Numbered from the stretch's first letter, positions 42,060 to 50,679 are shown. The stretch: 50,727 nt of DNA from an uncultured Eubacterium sp. (GCA_948468465.1 CAOKJJ010000008.1:1-50727); one strand, 5' to 3'. Notes: a model not told the origin generated them from the sequence alone. A program made the numbers and translations.

Positions 42060-42087
42060 GTTTATATAAAACCAGGGAGTGTATCAG

Positions 42088-42543
42088 ATGAAATATGCGA
42101 CAAACAATGAGTGGAATCATTTTGGATTTTCAGAAGCTTATATATCTGAAATACAAAAAATCAACGGCGGTTTTCAGTTTACATTAGATAATGTAATGAT
42201 TCATCCTGAGAATTCGAAAAACCGTGATATTCGGCAGATGCGTGCGAATGAGCTGCATTTTACAATCCATGAGGCACGGATTCTGCAGTTGGTGGAAGAA
42301 GGGTATAAAGTATACAATGCTGACGGAAAGTTAATGGAACAGCATCAAGATCAGGCGGTGGAACCGGATTGTTATAACGAGATATTAAAATCCATCGCGG
42401 ATGGCGAAAGCTGTATCTATGCGCTGGAAAAATCTGAAAATACATATCAGATGACGATAGACGCAAGCAACGAACGTACTTATGTGCTGTCTATAGCCGG
42501 AACGGGGGACACAGAGGAATGGAATCGTTTTCTTAATATCTGA
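42088..42543 (+). CDS. Hypothetical protein
   Basis: A 151-residue soluble protein starting after AGGGAG with a spacing of 8. It is rich in acidic residues and aromatic strands (WNHFGFSEAYISEIQKINGG near the start, ELHFTIHEARILQLVEEGYK near 55) and ends EEWNRFLNI. The style of beta sheet and length resembles small immunity or stress proteins, but no family is recognised. It stands alone between two hairpin/promoter-like intervals, upstream of the NADH pyrophosphatase. Confidence 0.55.
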   Translation: MKYATNNEWNHFGFSEAYISEIQKINGGFQFTLDNVMIHPENSKNRDIRQMRANELHFTIHEARILQLVEEGYKVYNADGKLMEQHQDQAVEPDCYNEILKSIADGESCIYALEKSENTYQMTIDASNERTYVLSIAGTGDTEEWNRFLNI

Positions 42544-42602
42544 GATTGAAAAAGGATGTATTTGTTTATATGCACATTTAGATACGGATTGGAGATGCCA
42601 TA

Positions 42603-43460
42603 ATGATTCAGGATATTGCACCAAAACGGCTCTATAATGAATATGAGCCTAAGACACAGGATCATAAGGATTACATAGCTGTCTTTATGAAAAATAAAAT
42701 TTTAATAAAACAAACGGACAAACGGATGCAGCTGCCACAGCGGGCAGAGACAGAGGCTTTGGCAGGTCATGCCTTGCACGCGGACACCTATTTGTTTCGC
42801 ATAGATGATTGCGCTTACTTTTTGCATCTGGGTGATTTGGAGGAAAGTAAGAGCTGCAGTGCCTGGAACTGTACAGAGCCTTTCTGCTGGATGACATTGC
42901 CACAGTTACGTGCGCAGGCGGACCATGAGCTTTGCTTTGCTGTGTATACAGCGTATCATTTATATGTATGGTATCAAAACAACAGATTTTGCGGCCGCTG
43001 CGGAAGCAGGACAGTGCCGGATCAAAAAGAGCGGATGCTTTCCTGTACGGCATGCGGCAATCAGATCTATCCGCGTATAGCGCCGGCAGTGATCGCAGCG
43101 GTGACAAATGGGGATTCTATACTGCTGACGAAATATGCAAACAGGGAATATAAGCGCTATGCCCTGATTGCGGGGTTTACAGAAATCGGCGAGACAGCGG
43201 AGGATACGGTACGGCGGGAAGTCATGGAAGAGGCAGGAATCCATGTAAAAAATATCCGCTATTATAAGTCGCAGCCATGGGGGATTGACGGAAATCTGCT
43301 GCTTGGCTATTTTGCCGAGTTAGATGGCAGCGGAGAGATTTCGCTGGATGAAAAGGAACTGGCGTCCGCGGAGTGGGTCAGGCGGGAAGAGCTGAAAGAT
43401 ATGGACGACTGTTTCAGCCTGACAAGGGAAATGATGCGTATTTTTTATGAAAATCGTTGA
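42603..43460 (+). CDS. nudC: NADH pyrophosphatase (Nudix hydrolase)
   Basis: A 285-residue NUDIX enzyme that cleaves NADH (and probably NAD-capped RNA) to NMNH and AMP. Residues about 128-155 are a zinc ribbon (CGRCGSRTV, LSCTACGNQIYPRIAPA), typical of NudC. The Nudix box GFTEIGETAEDTVRREVMEE with the following AG lies near residue 190, followed by YYKSQPWGIDGNLLLGYFAE with the SQPWPFPxS-like family block (SQPWGID). The start follows GGAG. The first 110 residues are the variable domain of the family. Confidence 0.9.
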   Translation: MIQDIAPKRLYNEYEPKTQDHKDYIAVFMKNKILIKQTDKRMQLPQRAETEALAGHALHADTYLFRIDDCAYFLHLGDLEESKSCSAWNCTEPFCWMTLPQLRAQADHELCFAVYTAYHLYVWYQNNRFCGRCGSRTVPDQKERMLSCTACGNQIYPRIAPAVIAAVTNGDSILLTKYANREYKRYALIAGFTEIGETAEDTVRREVMEEAGIHVKNIRYYKSQPWGIDGNLLLGYFAELDGSGEISLDEKELASAEWVRREELKDMDDCFSLTREMMRIFYENR

Positions 43461-43539
43461 TCTTTGTAGCAATTTTGGGTAAAATGTAGTATGATAAATG
43501 CAGATTATAAAATAAAACAATTAAAACGGAGGTATAAAG

Positions 43540-43782
43540 ATGGTAAATCCGGCTATGATTTTTAAGATAAAAAGTATGTGGGACGAGTTTACACGCAGCC
43601 ACCCGAAGCTGCCGCGCTTTTTTCAGGCGGTTGTCAGCCATCCTTTGGAGGAAGGGACAATTATCGAATTGACGATTCAGAGGCCAAATGGAGATACACT
43701 TACCTCGAATGTCAAGCTGACGGCTTCGGATCTGGAGCTGGTGGAACAGCTGAAAGAGTTGGGAACGGTAAATATGTCGTAA
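43540..43782 (+). CDS. Small conserved hypothetical protein
   Basis: An 80-residue soluble protein behind a strong ACGGAGG site. It begins NPAMIFKIKSMWDEFTRSHP and contains a charged beta region (EEGTIIELTIQRPNGD) and a closing helix (LELVEQLKEL). No function is known to me. It is a likely real gene because of the strong start, the absence of antisense competition and its protein-like composition. Confidence 0.6.
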   Translation: MVNPAMIFKIKSMWDEFTRSHPKLPRFFQAVVSHPLEEGTIIELTIQRPNGDTLTSNVKLTASDLELVEQLKELGTVNMS

Positions 43783-43869
43783 GGAACCTTAAAAATACAG
43801 ATGATAAGGAAACTGTTCCAAGTATCCGACATACTGTATAGATAGAGAATGCAGGCGGTAGGAATGATT

Positions 43870-44259
43870 ATGGAAAAAACAGCACAATTTAATGTGGAAT
43901 CAGTAGAAAGCCTGATTGACCGCTTTCGCGTCAATGGACTGGAGACGATCAATCTTGGGCTGCTTTGTTTTCGGTTTGCTCCGGCACTAAAGGAAATGAA
44001 TCTGATATCCGTACTGACAAAGATTTCAAAAATGCTTCAGACAAAAAAAGTATCACAGGTAGAGGACAGCCATATTACGGGCTGGTACTTTAATTTTTAT
44101 GCAGGATTTATTCAGTATCTGGTCAACCGAAATATTAAATTTGAATTGTATTACTCTAAAAAAGGAAGAAGTTGGAGAGAAAGATTGGATTTGGCGTTGC
44201 TGTGCAGACAGTTGGGCAATTACCGCATAGCATATGAGAAGAAGCTGAAATCAGCATAG
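43870..44259 (+). CDS. Hypothetical protein
   Basis: About 129 residues from the ATG at 43870 (AGGA 8 bases before); ATG 43864 is the alternative. Helical and basic at the end (YYSKKGRSWRERLDLALLCR). Motif INLGLLCFRFAPALKEM near 33 is hydrophobic. No family recognised. It follows the 80-residue gene by 87 bases. Confidence 0.5.
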   Translation: MEKTAQFNVESVESLIDRFRVNGLETINLGLLCFRFAPALKEMNLISVLTKISKMLQTKKVSQVEDSHITGWYFNFYAGFIQYLVNRNIKFELYYSKKGRSWRERLDLALLCRQLGNYRIAYEKKLKSA

Positions 44260-44323
44260 CGCGTGTTTGAAAAATGCTCGGAATAAAATTTTTGCACAGC
44301 CTAAAAATTTCCAGTATAAAAGA

Positions 44324-44395
44324 AGCCTCCCTGACCATACTATGAATACAATGTTTGAACAAAACATTGCAACGATAGATATTAAATAGGAGGCT
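44324..44395 (+). promoter_or_regulatory. RBS-sequestering leader hairpin
   Basis: AGCCTCC (44324-44330) is perfectly complementary to GGAGGCT (44389-44395), which is the ribosome binding site of the Asn-rich peptide gene. Between them CAATGTTT (44349-44356) pairs with AAACATTG (44362-44369). The nested stems would hide the site, so translation could be controlled by temperature, a ligand or a trans-acting RNA. Confidence 0.5.
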
Positions 44396-44402
44396 ATGAA
44401 AA

Positions 44403-44624
44403 ATGGCAAAGAACAAGACATCGAATGCATCTAATTCAACAAATGCAAACAACGCAAGCAACGCATCGAATGCGAGCAATGCAAACAATGCATCTAATGC
44501 AAGCAATGCGTCCAATGCAAGCAACAGCTCCAACAGAGCAAGCAACGCCAGCAATGCTCAGAATGCTAAAAACCAGGCTTCTAACAAAGCTGACAGCAAA
44601 TTTTCAGACTGCCACACAAAATAA
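44403..44624 (+). CDS. Asn/Ala/Ser-repeat small protein
   Basis: A 73-residue low-complexity protein. After MAKNKTSN the sequence is a run of N-A-S and N-A-N triplets (residues about 8-55), ending with a Lys/Asp-rich tail and DCHTK. The repeated triplet at DNA level (AATGCAAGC, AACGCATCG) is not exact, so selection has kept the amino-acid pattern and not the DNA repeat. It has an AGGAGG site 9 bases before the ATG. Composition is unlike any globular protein; it could be a surface, storage or matrix protein. No family recognised. Confidence 0.6.
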   Translation: MAKNKTSNASNSTNANNASNASNASNANNASNASNASNASNSSNRASNASNAQNAKNQASNKADSKFSDCHTK

Positions 44625-44664
44625 TAATGGCAATCGCTCCTCAATTGAATAAACTATACTAACA

Positions 44665-44714
44665 AAACAGCTCTGTACAAAAGAAACAGCAGTTCCTTTT
44701 GCACAGGGCTGTTT
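44665..44714 (+). terminator. Long hairpin between Asn-rich gene and rhodanese
   Basis: AAACAGCTCTGT with CAAAAG (44665-44683) pairs with CTTTTG plus ACAGGGCTGTTT (44696-44714), with one mismatch and one G-U. It lies 40 bases after the Asn-rich gene and just before the rhodanese ribosome binding site, so it may terminate or attenuate. Confidence 0.6.
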
Positions 44715-44731
44715 GTATGTTAGGAGGAGCT

Positions 44732-45073
44732 ATGGATTTTGAACTGATTAAATGTAAAGATGCGCCGGCATATTTAAATCGCCGGGATACGTTTTTTGTA
44801 GACTTAAGAGATACGCAGCAGTATATGGAATATCATCTGCCAGGCGCCAAAAATTTTCCGTATGAAAATATGGAGGAATGGGAGCGGAGGCTGCCAAGAA
44901 GAGGGATGATTATTTTTTACTGTGAACATGGAAATCTGAGCCTGATGGCAGCGAAAAGGCTGAGCCGGCGCGGATATCATGTCGGGGCGTTAATCGGGGG
45001 CGTGCAATGTTTTCTTACAAAAAATGCGCATCTGAATGAAAATTTGATTGACACCGTAAATCAGACAAGATAA
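44732..45073 (+). CDS. Rhodanese-like protein
   Basis: A 113-residue single-domain sulfurtransferase-like protein. The start at 44732 follows TAGGAGG; upstream ATGs would overlap the hairpin. The structural blocks FFVDLRDTQQYMEYHLPGAK near residue 20 and MIIFYCEHGNLSLMAAKRL near 60 contain the active-site Cys in a six-residue loop (CEHGNLS), followed by YHVGALIGGVQCF. Rhodaneses move sulfane sulfur via a Cys persulfide. The partner is not known; it stands just before the RNA methyltransferase gene. Confidence 0.85.
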   Translation: MDFELIKCKDAPAYLNRRDTFFVDLRDTQQYMEYHLPGAKNFPYENMEEWERRLPRRGMIIFYCEHGNLSLMAAKRLSRRGYHVGALIGGVQCFLTKNAHLNENLIDTVNQTR

Positions 45074-45125
45074 TATAATCTAAGGAACCAGACAAAGGAA
45101 AACACGGGAAAACGATGGAGAAATT

Positions 45126-46274
45126 ATGCAGATATTTGAATTAATCGCACCATGTCATTTTGGATTGGAAGCGGTATTAAAAAAAGAAATCTATGATCTT
45201 GGATATGATATTACAAAGGTAGAAGATGGAAAAGTTTCATTTTCGGGAGACGCGCAGGCGGTCTGCCGTGCGAATATGTTCCTGCGCACGGCGGAACGGG
45301 TGCTGCTGAAAACAGGCAGTTTCAAGGCTGTTACGTATGATGAGCTGTTTGAAGGAATTCGCGCGCTGCCATGGGAGATGTATCTGCCAAAAGATGCAAA
45401 ATTCTGGGTTACGAAAGCATCTTCGATCAGAAGCAAATTGTTTAGTCCGTCAGATATCCAGCGGATCGTGAAAAAGGCGATCGTTGAAAAAATGAAGGAA
45501 TACTATGATATAGAGTGGTTCACAGAAACAGGGGCGGAATATCCCATACGGATTTTCCTGCTCAAAGATGAAGTAACCGTAGCGATAGATACGTCAGGTG
45601 ATTCGCTGCACAAACGCGGATACCGTACGATGAGCGGCCTGGCGCCGATCTCTGAGACATTGGCGGCTGCGTTAATCCGGCTGACTCCCTGGCATGCAGA
45701 CCGTATTTTAGTAGATCCATTTTGCGGCAGCGGGACGTTTCCGATCGAAGCCGCGCTGATGGCCGCTCATATTGCGCCTGGAAGCAGCCGTGATTTTACG
45801 GCGCAGGAATGGATGAACCTGATTGCAAAAAAGACCTGGTATGAAGCGGTGCAGGAGGCGCAGGATCTGGCTGATCCGAATGTAGAGGTGGATATTCAGG
45901 GATATGATATCGACGCGGAGGTGATTCGCATAGCGCGTGATAATGCAAAGCGTGCCGGTGTGGATCATCTGATCCATTTTCAGAAGAGAAGCATACAAGA
46001 GCTACGGCATCCGAAAAAATATGGGTTTTTAATTACGAATCCGCCATATGGAGAACGTATGGAGGATAAGAAGGATCTGCCGAAGCTGTATGAACAGATA
46101 GGGGAAGCATATCGAAATCTGGATGCATGGTCGTTATACATAATAACCGGATATGAAGATACAGAACGATATGTTGGACGAAATGCAGACAAAAAGCGAA
46201 AGATTTACAATGGGATGCTAAAGACGAATTTTTATCAGTTTATGGGGCCGAAACCGCCGAAAAGGAAAAAATAA
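45126..46274 (+). CDS. THUMP-domain SAM-dependent RNA methyltransferase (RlmL/YpsC type)
   Basis: A 382-residue methyltransferase, probably acting on a guanosine N2 of 23S rRNA. The N-terminal 150 residues are the THUMP/ferredoxin-like RNA-binding region (FELIAPCHFGLEAVLKKEIY, AVCRANMFLRTAERVLLKTG). The Rossmann-fold methyltransferase domain contains ILVDPFCGSGTFPIEAALMA near 195 and GFLITNPPYGERM near 300, with the NPPY active-site motif of N-methyltransferases. It is similar in architecture to YpsC of Bacillus. The start follows GATGGAG. It precedes a secreted protease gene by 2 bases. Confidence 0.9.
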   Translation: MQIFELIAPCHFGLEAVLKKEIYDLGYDITKVEDGKVSFSGDAQAVCRANMFLRTAERVLLKTGSFKAVTYDELFEGIRALPWEMYLPKDAKFWVTKASSIRSKLFSPSDIQRIVKKAIVEKMKEYYDIEWFTETGAEYPIRIFLLKDEVTVAIDTSGDSLHKRGYRTMSGLAPISETLAAALIRLTPWHADRILVDPFCGSGTFPIEAALMAAHIAPGSSRDFTAQEWMNLIAKKTWYEAVQEAQDLADPNVEVDIQGYDIDAEVIRIARDNAKRAGVDHLIHFQKRSIQELRHPKKYGFLITNPPYGERMEDKKDLPKLYEQIGEAYRNLDAWSLYIITGYEDTERYVGRNADKKRKIYNGMLKTNFYQFMGPKPPKRKK

Positions 46275-46276
46275 GT

Positions 46277-48007
46277 ATGCATGAATGGAAAAGATATGTC
46301 TGGTTTGCAGTCATACTTGGATTATTAATGCTGTTAAAGTTTGAATTCATCGGGCAGAGCTTTGCACATACGACAAAGGTGCAGGGGGCAGATCTGCGAA
46401 AGGAAGAATGGAATCCTGTCATTGCAAAGGAAGTCAATCAGATGTATCTGGCGGTGCATATTGACGGACGAAAATTTACAAATCTGGATGACGGCATTTA
46501 TATGGATGACGCACGCAGGATGATGCTCCCGATCCGTATACTGCGGGATGCCTTCGCGTGCAGCGCGCATTTGTACGATCAGCAGCTTTTTGTTGTGGAA
46601 AAGAAAGAAGATGTGCTTGAGTTCATGCCGGATGAAAATTATTATATCAAAAATAAAGAAAAAATAATGAAAAGTCCGGCGCTTGTGACGGAAAATGGTG
46701 AATTTTATCTGCCGTTGGAAATAATGATGGAGGAATTCGGATATGTAAGTCAGTGGGATATGGAGGAGAATATGCTCATTGTTCAAAATATCCTGCCAGA
46801 TGATGAGGAACATTTGCCGTTTCGATATGATCTGAGAGAAAAGGAGCGTGCGCCAAAGATTCGGGATCAGGGGCCATATGGCACCTGCTGGGCGTTCGCT
46901 TCACTGACAGCGCTGGAATCTTCCTTGCTGCCGGAAGTGAAGCTGCAGCTATCCGTAGACCATATGAATCACAATCACAGTTTTACAAGCTCGCTGAAAG
47001 ATGGCGGACAGTATACGATGGCAATGGCATATCTGGCAGCATGGCAGGGGCCGGTCAGGGAAGAAGACGATCCCTATGGAGATGGAATCACAGACGCTTC
47101 GCTGGCAGCGGTTAAACATGTACAGGATATGCACATTATAGAAGCAAAAGATCTGGACGGGATAAAAAAGGCGGTGTTCCAGTATGGCGGTGTTGAGAGC
47201 TGTATTTATACAACTCTTCAGAACGCAGGCGGAGATTCTTCCTATTATAACAGGGAAAAATATGCCTATTGCTATAAAGGAGAAGAAAAACCAAATCACG
47301 ATGTAGTAATTATCGGATGGGATGACAGTTTTCCAAGGGAATATTTTAATACAGAGGTTGCAAATGACGGAGCGTTTATTTGCCAAAACAGCTGGGGGAC
47401 GGACTTTGGGGATGACGGTGTGTTTTATGTGTCCTACTATGATACGAATATTGGAATTCACAATCTCGTTTTTACCGGAGTGGAAGACGCTGACAATTAC
47501 GACAAGCTGTACCAGTCGGATTTATGCGGCTGGGTTGGACAGATGGGCTATAATAAGGAAAGCATTTACGGAGCCAATGTATTTTTGGCGGAGGAAGAAG
47601 AGGATATAGCGGCAGCCGGATTTTATACGACAGGCAAGAATACAAGTTATCAGGTGTATATTGTCCCGGAATTTGCAGAGGTATCATCCATGGACAGCCG
47701 GATACTTGTGGCAGAGGGGCGGCTGTCTTATGCAGGTTATCATACGATTCCATTTGAACAGTCGATCCGGGTGGCGAAAAACAGGAAATTTGCGGTAGTA
47801 GTCTGGTTGTCTACGCCAAATGAAGTTCGGCCGATGGCGATTGAATATGCAGCGGATGAACTGACGCAGGATGTAATTTTGGATGATGGGGAAGGATATG
47901 TCAGTGCACAGGGAAAGCAGTGGGCGGATGTCAGAGAAAGCTCAGACTGTAATTTGTGCATTAAAGCATATTCCAGACGGCCCTGGCAGCAGAGGGAAAT
48001 TCAATAA
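46277..48007 (+). CDS. Papain-like (C1A) protease with N-terminal copper-amine-oxidase-like domain
   Basis: A 576-residue secreted or membrane-anchored protease. Residues about 8-27 form a hydrophobic signal or anchor (VWFAVILGLLMLLK-like). Residues about 55-175 resemble the copper amine oxidase N-terminal domain common in Firmicutes cell-wall proteins (RMMLPIRILRDAF, EFYLPLEIMMEEFGY). The papain domain follows: IRDQGPYGTCWAFASLTALE with the catalytic Cys near 204, NHDVVIIGWDD with the catalytic His near 341, and CQNSWGTDFGDDGVFYVSYY with the Asn near 371. About 150 C-terminal residues are a beta domain (lectin-like) usual in this group. It likely degrades or processes peptides outside the cell. 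It abuts the methyltransferase gene by 2 bases. Confidence 0.87.
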   Translation: MHEWKRYVWFAVILGLLMLLKFEFIGQSFAHTTKVQGADLRKEEWNPVIAKEVNQMYLAVHIDGRKFTNLDDGIYMDDARRMMLPIRILRDAFACSAHLYDQQLFVVEKKEDVLEFMPDENYYIKNKEKIMKSPALVTENGEFYLPLEIMMEEFGYVSQWDMEENMLIVQNILPDDEEHLPFRYDLREKERAPKIRDQGPYGTCWAFASLTALESSLLPEVKLQLSVDHMNHNHSFTSSLKDGGQYTMAMAYLAAWQGPVREEDDPYGDGITDASLAAVKHVQDMHIIEAKDLDGIKKAVFQYGGVESCIYTTLQNAGGDSSYYNREKYAYCYKGEEKPNHDVVIIGWDDSFPREYFNTEVANDGAFICQNSWGTDFGDDGVFYVSYYDTNIGIHNLVFTGVEDADNYDKLYQSDLCGWVGQMGYNKESIYGANVFLAEEEEDIAAAGFYTTGKNTSYQVYIVPEFAEVSSMDSRILVAEGRLSYAGYHTIPFEQSIRVAKNRKFAVVVWLSTPNEVRPMAIEYAADELTQDVILDDGEGYVSAQGKQWADVRESSDCNLCIKAYSRRPWQQREIQ

Positions 48008-48135
48008 ACATATGGTAGGATGAAAATTACGAAAACTACAAATAAAGACAGCCGGCGGGCTGGTCAATAAACATATGGTATGATGAAAATGATGAAAATT
48101 ACGAAAACTACGAATAAAGACAGCCGGCGGGCTGG
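48001..48135. repeat. Tandem duplication of a 63/72-base unit
   Basis: Unit 1 (48001-48063) and unit 2 (48064-48135) both begin TCAATAAACATATGGTA and end with the palindrome-bearing CAGCCGGCGGGCTGG. Unit 2 has a 9-base internal insertion (repeat of GATGAAAAT). Unit 1 overlaps the stop codon of the protease gene, so the coding end is part of the unit. Each unit carries a CAGCC/GGCTG hairpin near its end. Confidence 0.7.
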
Positions 48136-48164
48136 ATTCAAGACACAGGAGGAGGAAAACAGGT

Positions 48165-49331
48165 ATGGAAAAGAGACTGGCACGTTTTACAGCAATTTTT
48201 ACGTGTGCATTTTCTCTTTTTGCATGTGTGGCAGTATGCTTTCTGCCTGCACTGGAGCAGCGCATAGAAGCGTTCAGCGCCAGCATCCGCAGGGATCAGC
48301 TGGCCAGGGAAGAGCGGTATGCGCTGCTGGAAAAAATGTCTGGTCTGGAAATTATGGATTATAATACGCAGCAGGTACAAAAGCAGGCGGAAAAGGCAGA
48401 ACAAGAAGAGCAGGAAGTAAAAGAAGAAGGAAAAGAACCGCAGCCGCAGCAGGATGTGATCGTTATTTCCCATCAGATGCAGCTGGAACTGCCGAAAGGC
48501 GCGGATGCAGCAAATGTAGAGGTATTTGAAAATCTTATCACGCGCCGGATAGATATTCGGATACCAGGAGCAGATGAAAATTATATTTATGACTATATGG
48601 TAGTCGGTGAAAGCGGGAATATGGAAAGCCTGGACTATTCCAGCGACGGAAGCAGCGGTACCGTTGCGCTGACCATGGATACAGCAGTGGAAGCAGACTA
48701 TAGCTTTGATGAAGATTATTTATATTTGGACTTTTTATCCCCAAGGGATCTGCATGACTGGATTATTGTTGTAGATGCCGGCCATGGAGGCGGTGCGCCT
48801 GGAGCGGTATCCGGTACGTACTATGAAAAGAATATTACACTTGCGATTGTACAGCAGATCAAAGCGTTGTTTGACGAAGCGGATGATGCCAGTATCGGTG
48901 TTTATTATACGAGACTGGATGATTCAAATCCTTCGCTTTCCGAGCGGGTAACGCTTGCCAATGATCTGGGGGCCGATTTGTTTTTAAGTGTGCATATCAA
49001 TTCTTTAAAAGGGAATACAGGGGTAGAAGGTGTAGAAGTCATGTATAATGAACTGGCGCCGGATACGGCATTTGATACCCAGGATTTTGCGCAAATATGT
49101 CTGGATGAAGAAGTGGCTGCGCTGGGGGCAAAAAAGAGAAGACTTATCAATGGAAATAAAATCTATATTATACGAAATTCCGCTGCCCCTGTGGCGCTTG
49201 TTGAAGTGGGATTTATGAACAATCCGAACGAATTGGCAAGGCTGGTTGATCCAGGTTATCAGAAAAAAGCAGCAAAAGGGTTATATGAGGCTCTGCTGAA
49301 ATCATTAGATCAGCTGGATAAACAGAACTGA
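48165..49331 (+). CDS. N-acetylmuramoyl-L-alanine amidase
   Basis: A 388-residue cell-wall hydrolase. A hydrophobic signal or anchor at residues about 8-28 (FTAIFTCAFSLFACVAVCFL) is followed by a coiled Glu/Gln-rich linker (about 60-90) and an AMIN-like beta region. The catalytic domain begins near 200: IIVVDAGHGGGAPGAV (zinc His), YYEKNITLAIVQQI, ADLFLSVHINSLKG (second zinc His), and VALVEVGFMNNPNE with the catalytic Glu. It cuts the amide bond between muramic acid and L-alanine in peptidoglycan. The start follows ACAGGAGGAGG. It is likely involved in wall turnover or spore/division hydrolysis. Confidence 0.9.
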   Translation: MEKRLARFTAIFTCAFSLFACVAVCFLPALEQRIEAFSASIRRDQLAREERYALLEKMSGLEIMDYNTQQVQKQAEKAEQEEQEVKEEGKEPQPQQDVIVISHQMQLELPKGADAANVEVFENLITRRIDIRIPGADENYIYDYMVVGESGNMESLDYSSDGSSGTVALTMDTAVEADYSFDEDYLYLDFLSPRDLHDWIIVVDAGHGGGAPGAVSGTYYEKNITLAIVQQIKALFDEADDASIGVYYTRLDDSNPSLSERVTLANDLGADLFLSVHINSLKGNTGVEGVEVMYNELAPDTAFDTQDFAQICLDEEVAALGAKKRRLINGNKIYIIRNSAAPVALVEVGFMNNPNELARLVDPGYQKKAAKGLYEALLKSLDQLDKQN

Positions 49332-49367
49332 AAAAGGTAAAATATGTACATCTGACAGGAGGAAACG

Positions 49368-50006
49368 ATGGCAAGTCGAATTATTTTTGCAACAGGAAAT
49401 CAAAACAAGATGAAAGAAATACGAGAAATACTATGTGGCTGCGGACGAAGCATCTTATCGATGAAAGAAGCAGGCATTTACGCCGATGTGGTGGAAGACG
49501 GGACAACTTTTGAAGAAAATGCATGTATTAAAGTGACAGAAATTGCAAAGGCAGCACAAGGCGATATCATACTGGCAGACGATTCCGGCCTGGAGATAGA
49601 TTATCTGAACAAAGAACCAGGTATTTATTCGGCACGATATCTGGGAGAAGATACCTCTTATGATATTAAAAATCAGACGCTGCTGTATCGTCTGGCCGGC
49701 GTGGAAAAAGAACGCAGGAGCGCGCGGTTTGTATGCGCAATCGCAGCAGCGGTTCCTGGCATGGGTGTTTTTACGACCAGAGGGACGATAGAAGGATACA
49801 TAGGGTGGAAGATGGCAGGAACCAATGGATTTGGGTATGATCCGATTTTTTATGTGGATGCATATGGCTGTTCGACGGCAGAGCTGACGATGGAACAAAA
49901 GAATGCATGCAGTCACAGGGGGAATGCATTGCGCGCAATGAAAGCAGAACTGGTCAGCAGAGGCGTATTGTGTAGCAGTCCGACAAACAGTATGGAGAAG
50001 AATTGA
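49368..50006 (+). CDS. rdgB: XTP/dITP pyrophosphatase
   Basis: A 212-residue house-cleaning NTP pyrophosphatase that removes non-canonical purine nucleotides. Motifs: IIFATGNQNKMKEIREIL at the N-terminus (nucleotide-binding), TTFEENACIKVTEIAK near 45, ILADDSGLEIDYLNKEPGIY near 65 and NGFGYDPIFYVDAYG near 150, which are all standard for the Ham1/RdgB family. The start follows AGGAGGAAACG. It overlaps the following phosphodiesterase frame's upstream region, as is usual in Firmicutes where rdgB and the phosphodiesterase are neighbours. Confidence 0.95.
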   Translation: MASRIIFATGNQNKMKEIREILCGCGRSILSMKEAGIYADVVEDGTTFEENACIKVTEIAKAAQGDIILADDSGLEIDYLNKEPGIYSARYLGEDTSYDIKNQTLLYRLAGVEKERRSARFVCAIAAAVPGMGVFTTRGTIEGYIGWKMAGTNGFGYDPIFYVDAYGCSTAELTMEQKNACSHRGNALRAMKAELVSRGVLCSSPTNSMEKN

Positions 50007-50026
50007 AAGCGAGGAAGATGGATGTT

Positions 50027-50506
50027 ATGAGAGTGTTAGTAATCAGTGATACACATGGATATCATAAAAATCTGGACAAAGTGCTGGAGATGGAGCGTCC
50101 ATATGATCAGGTCATCCATCTGGGAGACATTGAGGGAGATGAAGACTATTTAGAATCCGCAGCAGGCTGCCCGGTAGCCGCGGTAAAGGGAAACAACGAT
50201 TATTTTTCGCCGCTGCCGCAGGAACAGATGATAGAATTGGATGGAAAGCGGATATTTATCACACATGGGCACTACTATTATGTAGTAGCCGGTCTGGAAC
50301 ATCTGATTCGGGAAGCAAAGGGCAGAGGCGCTGATATGGTTATGTTCGGACATATTCACCGCCCAGTCATCCGCCAGGAAGGAAATCTGTCGGTCATTAA
50401 TCCGGGAAGCCTGTCCTTTCCAAGGCAGGAAGGGCGAAAACCCTCGTATATTGTGATGGAATCAGACGATGGAGAAGAGTTCAGATTTTTTTTGAAATTT
50501 ATTTAA
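50027..50506 (+). CDS. YfcE/MJ0936-family metallophosphodiesterase
   Basis: A 159-residue calcineurin-like phosphoesterase. Motifs: MRVLVISDTHGYHKNL (metal-binding D and H), VIHLGDIEGDEDYLE near 38, AVKGNNDYFSPLP near 58, IFITHGHYYYVV near 80 and MVMFGHIHRPVIRQ near 110, followed by INPGSLSFPRQ. The start at 50027 follows GAGGAAG; the open frame begins upstream with TTG at 50003 but overlaps rdgB. It hydrolyses phosphodiesters; the physiological substrate is unknown. It is frequently next to rdgB. Confidence 0.93.
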   Translation: MRVLVISDTHGYHKNLDKVLEMERPYDQVIHLGDIEGDEDYLESAAGCPVAAVKGNNDYFSPLPQEQMIELDGKRIFITHGHYYYVVAGLEHLIREAKGRGADMVMFGHIHRPVIRQEGNLSVINPGSLSFPRQEGRKPSYIVMESDDGEEFRFFLKFI

Positions 50507-50524
50507 AATTTCTTAAAAAAAGTG

Positions 50525-50553
50525 TTGACAATCTGGAAATAGTAGGGTATACT
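50525..50553 (+). promoter_or_regulatory. tRNA-operon promoter
   Basis: TTGACA (50525-50530), exactly 17 bases of spacer and TATACT (50548-50553) lie 37 bases before tRNA-Pro. Confidence 0.85.
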
Positions 50554-50590
50554 TTATCTTGCGTTCGGGAAAACAGAAAAGTTAACACAG

Positions 50591-50665
50591 CGGGGTGTGG
50601 CTCAGCTTGGCTAGAGCGCCTGGTTTGGGACCAGGAGGCCGCAGGTTCGAATCCTGTCACCCCGA
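50591..50665 (+). tRNA. tRNA-Pro (anticodon TGG)
   Basis: Acceptor arms CGGGGTG and CACCCCG with discriminator A, anticodon stem CTGGT/ACCAG around TTTGGGA (anticodon UGG), and a GCAGGTTCGAATCCTGT T-arm. No CCA is encoded. A consensus promoter precedes it. Confidence 0.95.
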
Positions 50666-50679
50666 TCGTTACAAATCAT

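Noticed and set aside
44403..44624. CRISPR-like or simple DNA repeat.
   Set aside because: The triplets are amino-acid repeats with varied codons, no spacers of fixed length exist and a start, stop and ribosome site are present.
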